Virus record (IMG/VR): IMGVR_UViG_3300042868_002256
Span: 1-42,534 of that record
Reading direction: 5' to 3' (one strand)
Source: a virus
Length of the DNA: 42,534 bases
In this document: one piece after another, positions 34,964-41,275 of the stretch
Layout: each line of letters begins with the position of its first letter
Numbering within the stretch: position 1 is the stretch's first letter
The notes under the pieces: model-generated
The model's database searches: none
What the model saw: the letters and a program-made list of their open reading frames with translations, nothing else
What the model was told of the DNA's origin: nothing
Translations under genes and position numbers: made by a program

Positions 34964-36766
34964 TTAGAACGGGATATTTTTTGATGTTGGTTTAGGAAGT
35001 CTTTTAATAGGCGTGTCTCCATACAAGTCAACGAACTCAACTCCACCTCTTAACTTTAAGATGATAGGATTCTTCGACTGCGTAGGATTACCGCCAGTGT
35101 CTTTGTTTCTAATCTTGTGAACATAGATTTCCGTGTTCATCCACGTGGCTGCATCATATATATTTCTATGAATAGTTATGAAGTTGTCCGTCTTATTCAT
35201 TAATACAGAGCCACCTTCAGCATCTGCTGCCCTTGGTGGAAGTTGGTTACCATCTTTGTCAACAGTCCTTTGTGCATTAGTATTAGTATGAACAGATAGG
35301 AATGTGCTGATGTTATGCTTCTTAGTGAATAATAATATTTCAGAGTACGCTCTAACATTGTAATCATATTGTGTTGCTCTACCTAACTCCATACTTAGTG
35401 AGTTGTATGGGTCTATGAGCAATCCTTTTATTGAACGATATTTAGCTGTGGTTATGACGTTATTTAATATGTCTTTATATGTTACCATATCTAGATTATT
35501 CATAATAAAAAATCTATCATTTACCCACTTCATAGCGACTTCAAAAATATCTTGAGGCACATCTTTAATCTTATATCCTGTATAATATTCTATGAGCCTC
35601 ATTTTTATTGATGCCGTCTTGTTCTCTCCCGAGAATATAAACCAACCCCAATCGTATTTGTGTGCAGCAAGAAACGCTAACCATAAGTTGATAGTTGTCT
35701 TGCCGGTATTAGCATGAGAAAGTATTCCATAGAACTCTCCTTCTTTTAGAAGTAAGTGTTCATCTAGGTCTTTATATCCATAAGGCATACCCATTGGAAT
35801 CATGCCATGCTTAAACTTGTAGATATAATCTTCATCAGCTATGTTATCTGAAAGAAACGATAACTCTTGGTCTATAATACCAAGGTCATGCTCTACATTT
35901 AAAAGTTCAGAATTAACCTCTGTTAAAGGTCTTGTCATACCGAACCTTAAACCGTCTTCGATAGTTTTCTTTGCTAACGATATATCGTCTACATTTCTTT
36001 TTGAAATCTCGTGTATCAATGTTTCCCTAGCCACATCATACTCCATGATTCCGGCAGAAACATATCCACCCATAAGATTTGATGCAGACAATAAAACTTT
36101 ATGCTTTTCCCCATCAGGAGCCTTCCTAATCATACGAGCAGCTACATCTAGCTTTCTGTAATCAGTAGATATTTGAGATAGGTTTATTGCATCTCCAAAA
36201 GAAATAGTTTCTTCTTGTTCTAGTTCATAAAAAGGAACTGCAATCTCATTGATGTAAATATCAGGGTCATACGATAGGAATAAAATACGACTCTCGTTTT
36301 GTGCAGTAGTATCCAGGAATGGAAATTTCTTACATAGTGCTCTATAATGCTCTCTATGTTTATTGCCGTCAGATATTCTAACTAGACCATGAAGCCCTCT
36401 GCCTGATGATGATGTCCATAATGCGTATACATAAGGCTCGTGCATTAATGCCTCCTTTAACTCTTCTACATTATCTATGGAATCAACATCAATAGGAACT
36501 AATGAGCTGTGTTTTGTAAGTGACCTATCGTTTCTGTACGACTCTCTTCCAGAGTCAGCTATGGGTCTTCTAAACTCTCCTGAAAAGCATACACATGGTA
36601 ACTCCTTTTTGAGTTCTGTTCTCTCGGATTTGTCTTCCGAGTTCCTAATCTTATTTATAAGTTCTAAATTCTTGCCACCTGTCTTGATGGAATGTAATAC
36701 GTTATCCACGGATGTGTAAATTGGATTACCTACATCCGAGTAATGTTTGAATACTGTGACGTTCAT
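34964..36766 (-). CDS. Primase-helicase fusion (BT4734/PrimPol-like domain plus DnaB-like helicase)
   Basis: 600 residues. The N-terminal about 190 residues match the BT4734-like/VirE-N-type domain: GEFRRPIADSGRES, then VPIDVDSID (D-x-D near 93-95), TSSSGRGLHGLVRI (an S-x-G-H type motif) and RILFLSYDPDIYIN. These follow the three motifs of archaeo-eukaryotic (PrimPol-type) primases. A linker follows to about 320, then a RecA-fold domain: Walker A GILSHANTGKTT (about 347-358), Walker B GLLIDPYNS, and FLSVHTNTN as the DnaB-type sensor motif. It would prime and unwind DNA at the phage fork. Fused primase-helicases replace separate DnaG/DnaB in many phages. The tRNA-like element lies just upstream. 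Confidence 0.8.
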   Translation of the reverse strand: MNVTVFKHYSDVGNPIYTSVDNVLHSIKTGGKNLELINKIRNSEDKSERTELKKELPCVCFSGEFRRPIADSGRESYRNDRSLTKHSSLVPIDVDSIDNVEELKEALMHEPYVYALWTSSSGRGLHGLVRISDGNKHREHYRALCKKFPFLDTTAQNESRILFLSYDPDIYINEIAVPFYELEQEETISFGDAINLSQISTDYRKLDVAARMIRKAPDGEKHKVLLSASNLMGGYVSAGIMEYDVARETLIHEISKRNVDDISLAKKTIEDGLRFGMTRPLTEVNSELLNVEHDLGIIDQELSFLSDNIADEDYIYKFKHGMIPMGMPYGYKDLDEHLLLKEGEFYGILSHANTGKTTINLWLAFLAAHKYDWGWFIFSGENKTASIKMRLIEYYTGYKIKDVPQDIFEVAMKWVNDRFFIMNNLDMVTYKDILNNVITTAKYRSIKGLLIDPYNSLSMELGRATQYDYNVRAYSEILLFTKKHNISTFLSVHTNTNAQRTVDKDGNQLPPRAADAEGGSVLMNKTDNFITIHRNIYDAATWMNTEIYVHKIRNKDTGGNPTQSKNPIILKLRGGVEFVDLYGDTPIKRLPKPTSKNIPF

Positions 36767-36782
36767 AGCTTAAAGTTGAGAG

Positions 36783-36850
36783 AATCCGGTATTGGAATCG
36801 AACCAATATCTTATCCGTACGAATAGTTTTACCAATTAAACTAACCGGAT
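36783..36850 (-). tRNA. tRNA-like element lacking most of the anticodon loop
   Basis: Read on the minus strand it has a 7-bp acceptor stem (ATCCGGT/ACCGGAT), T8, a D-arm with GTTT/AAAC and the canonical A14, GG (18-19) and A21, a T-arm with ATTGG/CCAAT and the loop TTCGATT, and a Levitt pair A15-T48. Between the D-arm and the variable loop only T plus ATTCGTACGGAT remain, about 5 nt too short; the outer anticodon-stem pairs (ATTC/GGAT) persist with a GTAC loop. No U33-anticodon arrangement can be built, so no specificity is assigned. The discriminator is T and no CCA is encoded. Probably a decayed or modified tRNA. Confidence 0.6.
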
Positions 36851-36855
36851 TGCCA

Positions 36856-36931
36856 ACTAGATGCAGTTCCCATTAAATAATTCGCGATTAATAATTTAAT
36901 TAATTTACATTGATTATTTACTGCAACTAGT
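36856..36931. repeat. 12-bp inverted repeat flanking an AT-rich segment
   Basis: ACTAGATGCAGT (36856-36867) and ACTGCAACTAGT (36920-36931) are inverted copies with one mismatch. The 52 bp between them are roughly 18% G+C, with a central TTCGCGA. The element lies in the gap between the SSB-like gene and the tRNA-like element, the longest gap in the minus arm with no protein gene. It could be an operator pair, a processing structure or an origin-like site; no TAnnTTTG box is seen there. Confidence 0.55.
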
Positions 36932-36943
36932 GTGGTCTTTTTT

Positions 36944-37213
36944 CTAGAATGGTAGGTCGTCATCTGCTTCCTTAACAGGAACTCTTTCCTGAGTTGCAGA
37001 CTTTGTTGGAACCCATGTATCTTGAACAGCGAACATGTTAGAGCCGAACTTATCCGGACTCTTTCTATTCTTTAATTCAACTTTTACAGAGCCCTTCTCA
37101 TCTTGAAGCTTAGTTAACTCTTCGGTTAACAACTTAACATCAATAAGGAACTTAACGCCATACTGACTAGACTTGGCAAACTTGATGCCATTTAGGTAAT
37201 TGGTTTGTGACAT
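36944..37213 (-). CDS. SSB-like protein with acidic tip
   Basis: 89 residues ending in DDDLPF, the kind of acidic, aromatic-ended tip that single-stranded DNA-binding proteins use to recruit partners. The body (IKFAKSSQYGVKFLIDVKLL, then GSVKVELKNRKSPDKFGSNM, then FAVQDTWVP) is short for an OB-fold but strand-rich and basic. It lies in the replication block next to the primase-helicase. It could be a minimal SSB or an accessory protein that borrows an SSB tip. The leader carries the 18-mer also found at 4285. Confidence 0.6.
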   Translation of the reverse strand: MSQTNYLNGIKFAKSSQYGVKFLIDVKLLTEELTKLQDEKGSVKVELKNRKSPDKFGSNMFAVQDTWVPTKSATQERVPVKEADDDLPF

Positions 37214-37228
37214 TTGCTTTTGGTTTAC
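37211..37228. repeat. 18-bp repeat, second copy (leader and start of SSB-like gene)
   Basis: Identical to 4285-4302. On the minus strand it reads as the A-rich leader plus the ATG of the SSB-like gene. The TAAACC core recurs in leaders at 41146 (TAAACCAAATG) and, more loosely, 33830 and 32729, suggesting a shared translation-initiation element. Confidence 0.6.
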
Positions 37229-37461
37229 TTTTTTGTTACATTGATTTGAATATCGTATCCTAGTTGGTCGAATACATCTAGTACAGCCCCTATAGATACT
37301 GTTCTTGGTTTACCCTTCACATCTTTATATTTCCCTGAATAGTTGGCAAAGAACCAGTAGAAGTGCGACTTATGGTTTTTAGGTATTTCTTCTAACTGCT
37401 CTGCTAAACTTGGGAATGATTTTTGTAATTTGCTTTTGTTTATATACTTGAGGCGACTCAT
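37225..37461 (-). CDS. Small basic protein of unknown function
   Basis: 78 residues, with a Lys-rich helical start, an aromatic stretch (HKSHFYWFFANYSGKYKDVK) and a C-terminal helix-strand (VSIGAVLDVFDQLGYDIQIN) that resembles the last part of a Cro/XRE-type DNA-binding domain. The full helix-turn-helix is not evident. Overlaps the next upstream gene by 4 nt and lies just before the SSB-like gene in transcription order. DNA or protein binding is possible; not established. Confidence 0.5.
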   Translation of the reverse strand: MSRLKYINKSKLQKSFPSLAEQLEEIPKNHKSHFYWFFANYSGKYKDVKGKPRTVSIGAVLDVFDQLGYDIQINVTKK

Positions 37462-37793
37462 TTAACCCTCCTTACGTGCTTTACTTTACCAAACACTATT
37501 TTTACATCATACACAAATGGTTCATTATTATGGAAAGTATACATTCTAATATCCTTATCCCCGTTGTATCTTTTAGTACCTAAAAGAACAGCCTCCATCT
37601 TCTTAGAAAAGAGGCCATCCTCATCGGTATTATCTACTAATTGGAACTCATAATCTTCGTATGTTACATTGCTATCTCTCACGGTAAACTCTAGCCATTC
37701 TCTGTCTAGGTCGTGAGTTTGGAATATCAGGCCTCTTTGAGTTGTCTCAGGAAGCTCATCCATCCATTTTATTATGTCGAATCTTTTTGACAT
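37458..37793 (-). CDS. Protein of unknown function, first gene of an internal minus unit
   Basis: 111 residues, mostly beta-strand and rich in Asp, Glu and Lys (WLEFTVRDSNVTYEDYEFQL, then VYDVKIVFGKVKHVRRVK). No membrane segment or metal site. The ATG lies 15 nt after a TATATTTG promoter box, so it heads the unit that runs through the SSB-like and primase-helicase genes. Overlaps the next gene by 4 nt. No family recognised. Confidence 0.5.
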   Translation of the reverse strand: MSKRFDIIKWMDELPETTQRGLIFQTHDLDREWLEFTVRDSNVTYEDYEFQLVDNTDEDGLFSKKMEAVLLGTKRYNGDKDIRMYTFHNNEPFVYDVKIVFGKVKHVRRVK

Positions 37794-37808
37794 TTAATAT
37801 ATTTATTG

Positions 37809-37816
37809 CAAATATA
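37809..37816 (-). promoter_or_regulatory. -7 promoter box (TATATTTG, minus strand)
   Basis: Reading the minus strand, TATATTTG ends 15 nt before the ATG at 37793. It lies in the 47-nt gap downstream of the exonuclease gene and would start the second half of the minus operon. No -33 TTG at about 20 nt. Confidence 0.55.
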
Positions 37817-37840
37817 CAATGTTTTTTAGCAATTTATCCA

Positions 37841-38614
37841 CTAGTTATTAACTTTTGTCATCCAACCTGGAAGAGACAAGGTATTTTCATTGTTTACCTT
37901 CCAATCTATGCCCACATTGAATCCGTCTGCTATCATACAGCCCAAGAAGTCATTGGCGGCCTTTTTGATGGCGTATTTGCCTAATTCGATAAACTCTTGG
38001 TCAGGAATCATGAATCCGAAATCAAATACAGAACCTGTCTGAATAATTAAATACAAGCATCTCTTTCCTGTTACTTCACTATATAGACCTGCCTGCCAAT
38101 GATACTTAAGGTCTGAAAATCTCTTTTGTAAGTTGCTATAAGAAGCATCATCAATAGTCTTTACCTCTAAGAAGAAATCATCCGCCTCTCCGTCAATATA
38201 ACCCGTAAACGGAAGTCCTGATAGTTCGTACTCAAACTTTCTTTCCTTATGGGTTAGCTTAGAAATAATGTCAGTAAATTCAGTTGATTGATTCATTACA
38301 TCAATCATTGATTTTGCATTACTCCATTGAGCAGATGTTACAATCTCTTTGCCTTGAGAAATTTCTTCAGCCTCTTTCCATTTAGCCTTTCCTTCTGATG
38401 TTCTTCTATCTACATCTGGCATGGCAAAGAATCTAGATTCAACTGTATCAGGTTCTAAGATGTGAGCGTGCACTAGGCTGCCGAATTTCATAGCATCTGA
38501 TGGCTCTCTTTTAGAGTTGACATAATGGACATAGTGAGCAGGACTTTTGCTAAACTCTTTCATAGAAGAGAAGCTAAGTGGCCTACTCTTTAAAAACTCT
38601 AAATCTACTTGCAT
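37841..38614 (-). CDS. RecE-type PD-(D/E)xK exonuclease
   Basis: 257 residues, a typical length. GSLVH (45-49) is the GxxxH motif, D141 in TGYIDGEADD is the catalytic Asp, E150-x-K152 in FFLEVKTID is the ExK, and WQAGLY (173-178) is the QxxxY motif, together the phage exonuclease signature of the DUF3799/RecE-like group. It should degrade one strand of a duplex end to expose ssDNA for annealing. It overlaps the annealing-protein gene by 10 nt, so the pair forms a two-gene recombination system. Confidence 0.85.
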   Translation of the reverse strand: MQVDLEFLKSRPLSFSSMKEFSKSPAHYVHYVNSKREPSDAMKFGSLVHAHILEPDTVESRFFAMPDVDRRTSEGKAKWKEAEEISQGKEIVTSAQWSNAKSMIDVMNQSTEFTDIISKLTHKERKFEYELSGLPFTGYIDGEADDFFLEVKTIDDASYSNLQKRFSDLKYHWQAGLYSEVTGKRCLYLIIQTGSVFDFGFMIPDQEFIELGKYAIKKAANDFLGCMIADGFNVGIDWKVNNENTLSLPGWMTKVNN

Positions 38615-39195
38615 GATTCTAATTTTTTAGTTACGTATAATCTAAACTCTTTGTTACTCTTTACATCATCGTTCATATTTTTAGATAGTGCTATAACCTC
38701 TTCTTTCGTTTTACATTTATCTATAGAAGACTTGATGTCATTAGTAAAAAGATTGTTAGAGTAATCTACAAGAGCTTTATCATGCTGCCCCTTGAATACG
38801 TCAATACCGATACCTATGTACGAAGCTATCTTAGTGATAGCATCAGTTGCTGCGCCTTTACTAGCGTCTCCGATATCATCATTAACAGATGAAGCAACGC
38901 ACTCGTAGTATATTCCGTACTCCGCAACCTCGAACTTTGTTTTCATTAGTGCCGTGTATTCTGTACGTTCAGCACCTGCCTTTGTTATCTTAATGTTCTT
39001 TACTAGGGCTAATGGATTGTCGATTAAGTCAGTTTTAATTGTCCAACCTCCGATTCCGAAAACATCATTAAATCTTTCTGTTACATAGATAGCTTTAATA
39101 GTAGACAAGTTTTGCTTTGTTGGGTGTGGCATAACGGCTTCTTTAGGAAGAGGTTTTTTAATTAGAGCTATCTGCTCTTGGGATAATGTTTTCAT
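38605..39195 (-). CDS. Rad52-like single-strand annealing protein
   Basis: 196 residues. The core (TIKAIYVTERFNDVFGIGGW, then YYECVASSVNDDIGDASKGA, then ATDAITKIASYIGIG) matches the Rad52/Rad22-type pattern: an N-terminal strand-helix with RFNDVFG, a strand set, and a D-x-x-K-x-A-x-T-D-A helix. These proteins form rings and anneal complementary strands. Its place next to a RecE-type exonuclease strongly supports this. The start overlaps the kinase gene by 38 nt, an unusually long overlap here. Confidence 0.75.
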   Translation of the reverse strand: MKTLSQEQIALIKKPLPKEAVMPHPTKQNLSTIKAIYVTERFNDVFGIGGWTIKTDLIDNPLALVKNIKITKAGAERTEYTALMKTKFEVAEYGIYYECVASSVNDDIGDASKGAATDAITKIASYIGIGIDVFKGQHDKALVDYSNNLFTNDIKSSIDKCKTKEEVIALSKNMNDDVKSNKEFRLYVTKKLESCK

Positions 39196-39796
39196 TTTCT
39201 AGTATGTTTTTAACTTTTGTATATAAATCGTTTAGGTTTCCGTCATTGTTAATCACTGCATCGAAGTTCCATCTATCTAAATCAACCTCAGACGGATGAT
39301 TATTTACAGGGAATACTCCTGGCCTATTAACTCTGATTATAATTCCGCCTCTCTCTTTTATTGAGATAGCTTCATTATTGAATCTACAGTCAGTTATAAG
39401 CCAATTAGGAACATCTTTAAACCACATCTTCATATTGCCATCGTCTAGTATATCTATGCCTTGTTCGGTCTTATAATCGCACATGAGAGCATTTACCCAA
39501 GCGTTTCTATGTAAACCTATTCTAATAGCTTCAGTTCCTAGTATTTGAAGGAATTCCCTTACACTCATTTGCGTATGGCTACCTCTTCTATTTGCCCACT
39601 CGTTACCGAGCATTGTATTTTTGAAATCTTGGTCTTCAAAATTCTTTTCAGGTATCCCCGTCAGAATAGAAGCAACTGTTTTAAGTTTTCCTGCAAACTT
39701 TTTTACTTGCCAATCTTTGTCAGGCTGAATCTTTTGTATCATGCTAGCAACCTCATCTTTCCCTGAGCCAGCATATCCTGATATTCCATATACCAT
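39158..39796 (-). CDS. Deoxynucleoside monophosphate kinase
   Basis: 212 residues. Walker A GYAGSGKD (7-14) opens a P-loop kinase fold; VREFLQILGTEAIRIGLHRN carries the substrate-binding helix pattern seen in phage dNMP kinases, and the end (NHPSEVDLDRWNFDAVINND, then GNLNDLYTKVKNIL) is the characteristic closing segment. It resembles T4 gp1-type kinases that phosphorylate dNMPs for phage DNA synthesis. The ATG follows a leader rich in A and C, with no promoter box. Confidence 0.8.
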   Translation of the reverse strand: MVYGISGYAGSGKDEVASMIQKIQPDKDWQVKKFAGKLKTVASILTGIPEKNFEDQDFKNTMLGNEWANRRGSHTQMSVREFLQILGTEAIRIGLHRNAWVNALMCDYKTEQGIDILDDGNMKMWFKDVPNWLITDCRFNNEAISIKERGGIIIRVNRPGVFPVNNHPSEVDLDRWNFDAVINNDGNLNDLYTKVKNILENENIIPRADSSN

Positions 39797-39814
39797 TTTA
39801 CTTTGTTTTAATTT

Positions 39815-40108
39815 TTAAATACTTTTTACAACGGTCTTCTCTACGAAATCTATCTTAACATCCATAAATTCTGATAACATGATATATAACTGAACAGCCT
39901 CTGCATATCCTAATAAAAGAAGTTTACCGTTGTCGTGCATCTTAATAGCATATCCATTTCCGTTGTCGTCTACTGACATTATTCTTTTGTTTCTAGCAGT
40001 AGTTGTCCATAGTTTATCATCTGATGTCCATAGTTCCTTATCTTCTGAAATATTAAACTCGTGCTCATACGAACCAGTTGATAAGTCTTTAATCATGATT
40101 TCTTTCAT
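39815..40108 (-). CDS. Small protein of unknown function
   Basis: 97 residues, strand-rich with a central repeat-like stretch (LWTSDDKLWTTTARNKRIMS) and a helix near the end (YAEAVQLYIMLSEFMDVKID). No known motif, membrane segment or metal site. Encoded in the nucleotide-metabolism part of the minus operon, 18 nt before the kinase. Nothing in the sequence fixes a role. Confidence 0.5.
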   Translation of the reverse strand: MKEIMIKDLSTGSYEHEFNISEDKELWTSDDKLWTTTARNKRIMSVDDNGNGYAIKMHDNGKLLLLGYAEAVQLYIMLSEFMDVKIDFVEKTVVKSI

Positions 40109-40118
40109 AGCTTATGTT

Positions 40119-40364
40119 TTATTTGTTTTCTAATATCTTTTTAACATCAATAAAGTGTTGAACTCTAGGTGTTACTCCTTCTTGGGATAACTCATCTATA
40201 ATGTTGTCAACCATTAGGATACTTGTTTCTTTAACAGCCCTATCTGAATGTATTTCAGGAACAAGATGTAGGTGTGTTGGAACGCATGCCCATATACCTA
40301 TTCTTACTATCTTGCTAACTTCCATTATAATGTTATTAGCTGTTTGTTCAGGTGTCGATATCAT
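40119..40364 (-). CDS. Small helical protein of unknown function
   Basis: 81 residues, helical with a mildly hydrophobic centre (IVRIGIWACVPTHLHLVPEI). HLHLVPE has two His but no full metal site. It overlaps the DnaA-like gene by 17 nt, suggesting coupled translation and perhaps a joint role; the nature of this is unknown. Confidence 0.5.
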   Translation of the reverse strand: MISTPEQTANNIIMEVSKIVRIGIWACVPTHLHLVPEIHSDRAVKETSILMVDNIIDELSQEGVTPRVQHFIDVKKILENK

Positions 40365-40866
40365 TTTTTGAATATTTTTGTTTGATTCTTTTTATTACGT
40401 CTAAGTATAATTCTTTAAAAGATTCATCTCTAACTACTAGGTTGTCAAATTGCTCAATGCCATATCTAATAGTTGTATGGTCGTATCTAGCACATCTTAA
40501 AGTAGCCATTGTATCTCCGATACTATCTAGTGTGTGTCCTAATAACCTAGCTAACTTGAAGTATATAAACCTCATATTAACTAACTCTATTTTTCTTGAA
40601 CGGTTTCTAAGCCTAGCTACATCATGTATAAACAGCCTATCCCCGTATATTTCTAATAGAATCTCATCTATAGTATCTCTAAGCGTTAGTAACGGAATAT
40701 TTGGTATATCCGAATCGTCATCCATCATTGTTAAAACATGTGGCTCATAACCAATCTTTTCTTTGAATTCTAGCTTAAATTCAGCAATAAGCCTAGCTTC
40801 CAATCTTCTCTTGTAAATAACAGTATCTATACTTAGTTCCGTGTTCTGTAAATAATCATTCTTCAT
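40348..40866 (-). CDS. DnaA domain IV-like DNA-binding protein
   Basis: 172 residues. Residues 88-142 (RSRKIELVNMRFIYFKLARL, then TLDSIGDTM, then ARYDHTTIRYGI) follow the DnaA domain IV pattern: basic loop, helix with RxxxxxLAR, SxxxIG helix, and the DHTT signature (YDHTTI at 128-133) that contacts the DnaA box. The N-terminal 85 residues are helical and lack a Walker motif, so the AAA+ ATPase part of DnaA is absent. It may bind origin repeats, recruit the helicase, or interfere with host initiation. It has its own strong-looking promoter and lies about 330 bp from an iteron-like array. Confidence 0.75.
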   Translation of the reverse strand: MKNDYLQNTELSIDTVIYKRRLEARLIAEFKLEFKEKIGYEPHVLTMMDDDSDIPNIPLLTLRDTIDEILLEIYGDRLFIHDVARLRNRSRKIELVNMRFIYFKLARLLGHTLDSIGDTMATLRCARYDHTTIRYGIEQFDNLVVRDESFKELYLDVIKRIKQKYSKNDIDT

Positions 40867-40879
40867 CTAATCGTTTTAA

Positions 40880-40910
40880 CAAAGGTAATTCTAGTATTGC
40901 TAATTAGCAA
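40880..40910 (-). promoter_or_regulatory. Promoter with -33 and -7 boxes and overlapping palindromic operator
   Basis: On the minus strand, TTG (40910-40908), a 20-nt spacer and TACCTTTG (40887-40880) match the Bacteroidota -33/-7 pattern, the only promoter here with both boxes at the expected spacing. The 14-bp perfect palindrome TTGCTAATTAGCAA (40897-40910) covers the -33 box and part of the spacer, a good repressor site. The ATG of the DnaA-like gene lies 13 nt downstream of the -7 box. Confidence 0.7.
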
Positions 40911-40912
40911 AT

Positions 40913-41146
40913 TTATTTTGATGATAGTGAAACATTCATATACCTATCATTGTAATACTTGTCTATGACTAGTCTCTTCCAGGGGCCGGTGTGCCCGTCT
41001 TCATCGAATGCGTACATCATAGCATCATGAATAAAAGTCTTCTCATCGGCTAGTAACCTTGCGTAGTTGTCTACTAGCCACGAGTCAAAGTCATTCTGAT
41101 TCATGGAAGATTTAGCTGTTAATACAGCTTGTATTGGTGTTATCAT
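40913..41146 (-). CDS. Small protein of unknown function
   Basis: 77 residues, helical and acidic (PIQAVLTAKSSMNQNDFDSW, then LLADEKTFIHDAMMYAFDED) with a DEDGHTGPW turn and a charged end. No recognised motif. It lies between the iteron-like array and the promoter of the DnaA-like gene. Its leader (TAAACCAAATG) is shared in part with the SSB-like gene. A regulator or host-takeover protein is possible but unsupported. Confidence 0.5.
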   Translation of the reverse strand: MITPIQAVLTAKSSMNQNDFDSWLVDNYARLLADEKTFIHDAMMYAFDEDGHTGPWKRLVIDKYYNDRYMNVSLSSK

Positions 41147-41170
41147 TTGGTTTATTTTAGGTTTAATTTA

Positions 41171-41275
41171 GGTAGAAATACTACCGAAAAGTGTCGCATA
41201 ATACACTATTTGTAGTATAAAGTGTCATAAAAGTCGCATAATGTCGCAAAAAGTGCCGTATAATGTGTATTATAC
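41171..41275. repeat. Phased iteron-like array, candidate replication origin
   Basis: Repeats of GTCGCATAA type (TTATGCGAC on the minus strand) begin at 41193, 41212 (GTAGTATAA), 41222 (GTGTCATAA), 41233, 41243 (GTCGCAAAA) and about 41253-41255 (GCCGTATAA), with GTGTATTA at 41265, spaced 10-12 bp with one gap of 19, i.e. on one face of the helix. Two hairpins flank them: GGTAG/CTACC (41171-41185) and GTATAAT/ATTATAC (41258-41275). The array fills the 123-bp gap between the phosphoesterase and the 77-residue gene. Its TTATnCGAC core loosely resembles the TTATCCACA DnaA box. Confidence 0.65.

Noticed and set aside
35841-36161. Plus-strand frame of 106 codons opposite the primase-helicase
   Set aside because: Ser/Phe-rich antisense shadow of a strongly supported gene; no promoter or A-rich leader.
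36783-36850. Assigning an amino acid (e.g. CGT, TAC or ACG anticodons) to the tRNA-like element
   Set aside because: No register gives a 5-bp anticodon stem with a 7-nt loop and U33; any assignment would be invented.
40352-40750. Plus-strand frame of 132 codons opposite the DnaA-like gene
   Set aside because: The minus frame carries the DnaA domain IV signature; the + frame is a Ser/Leu-rich shadow.
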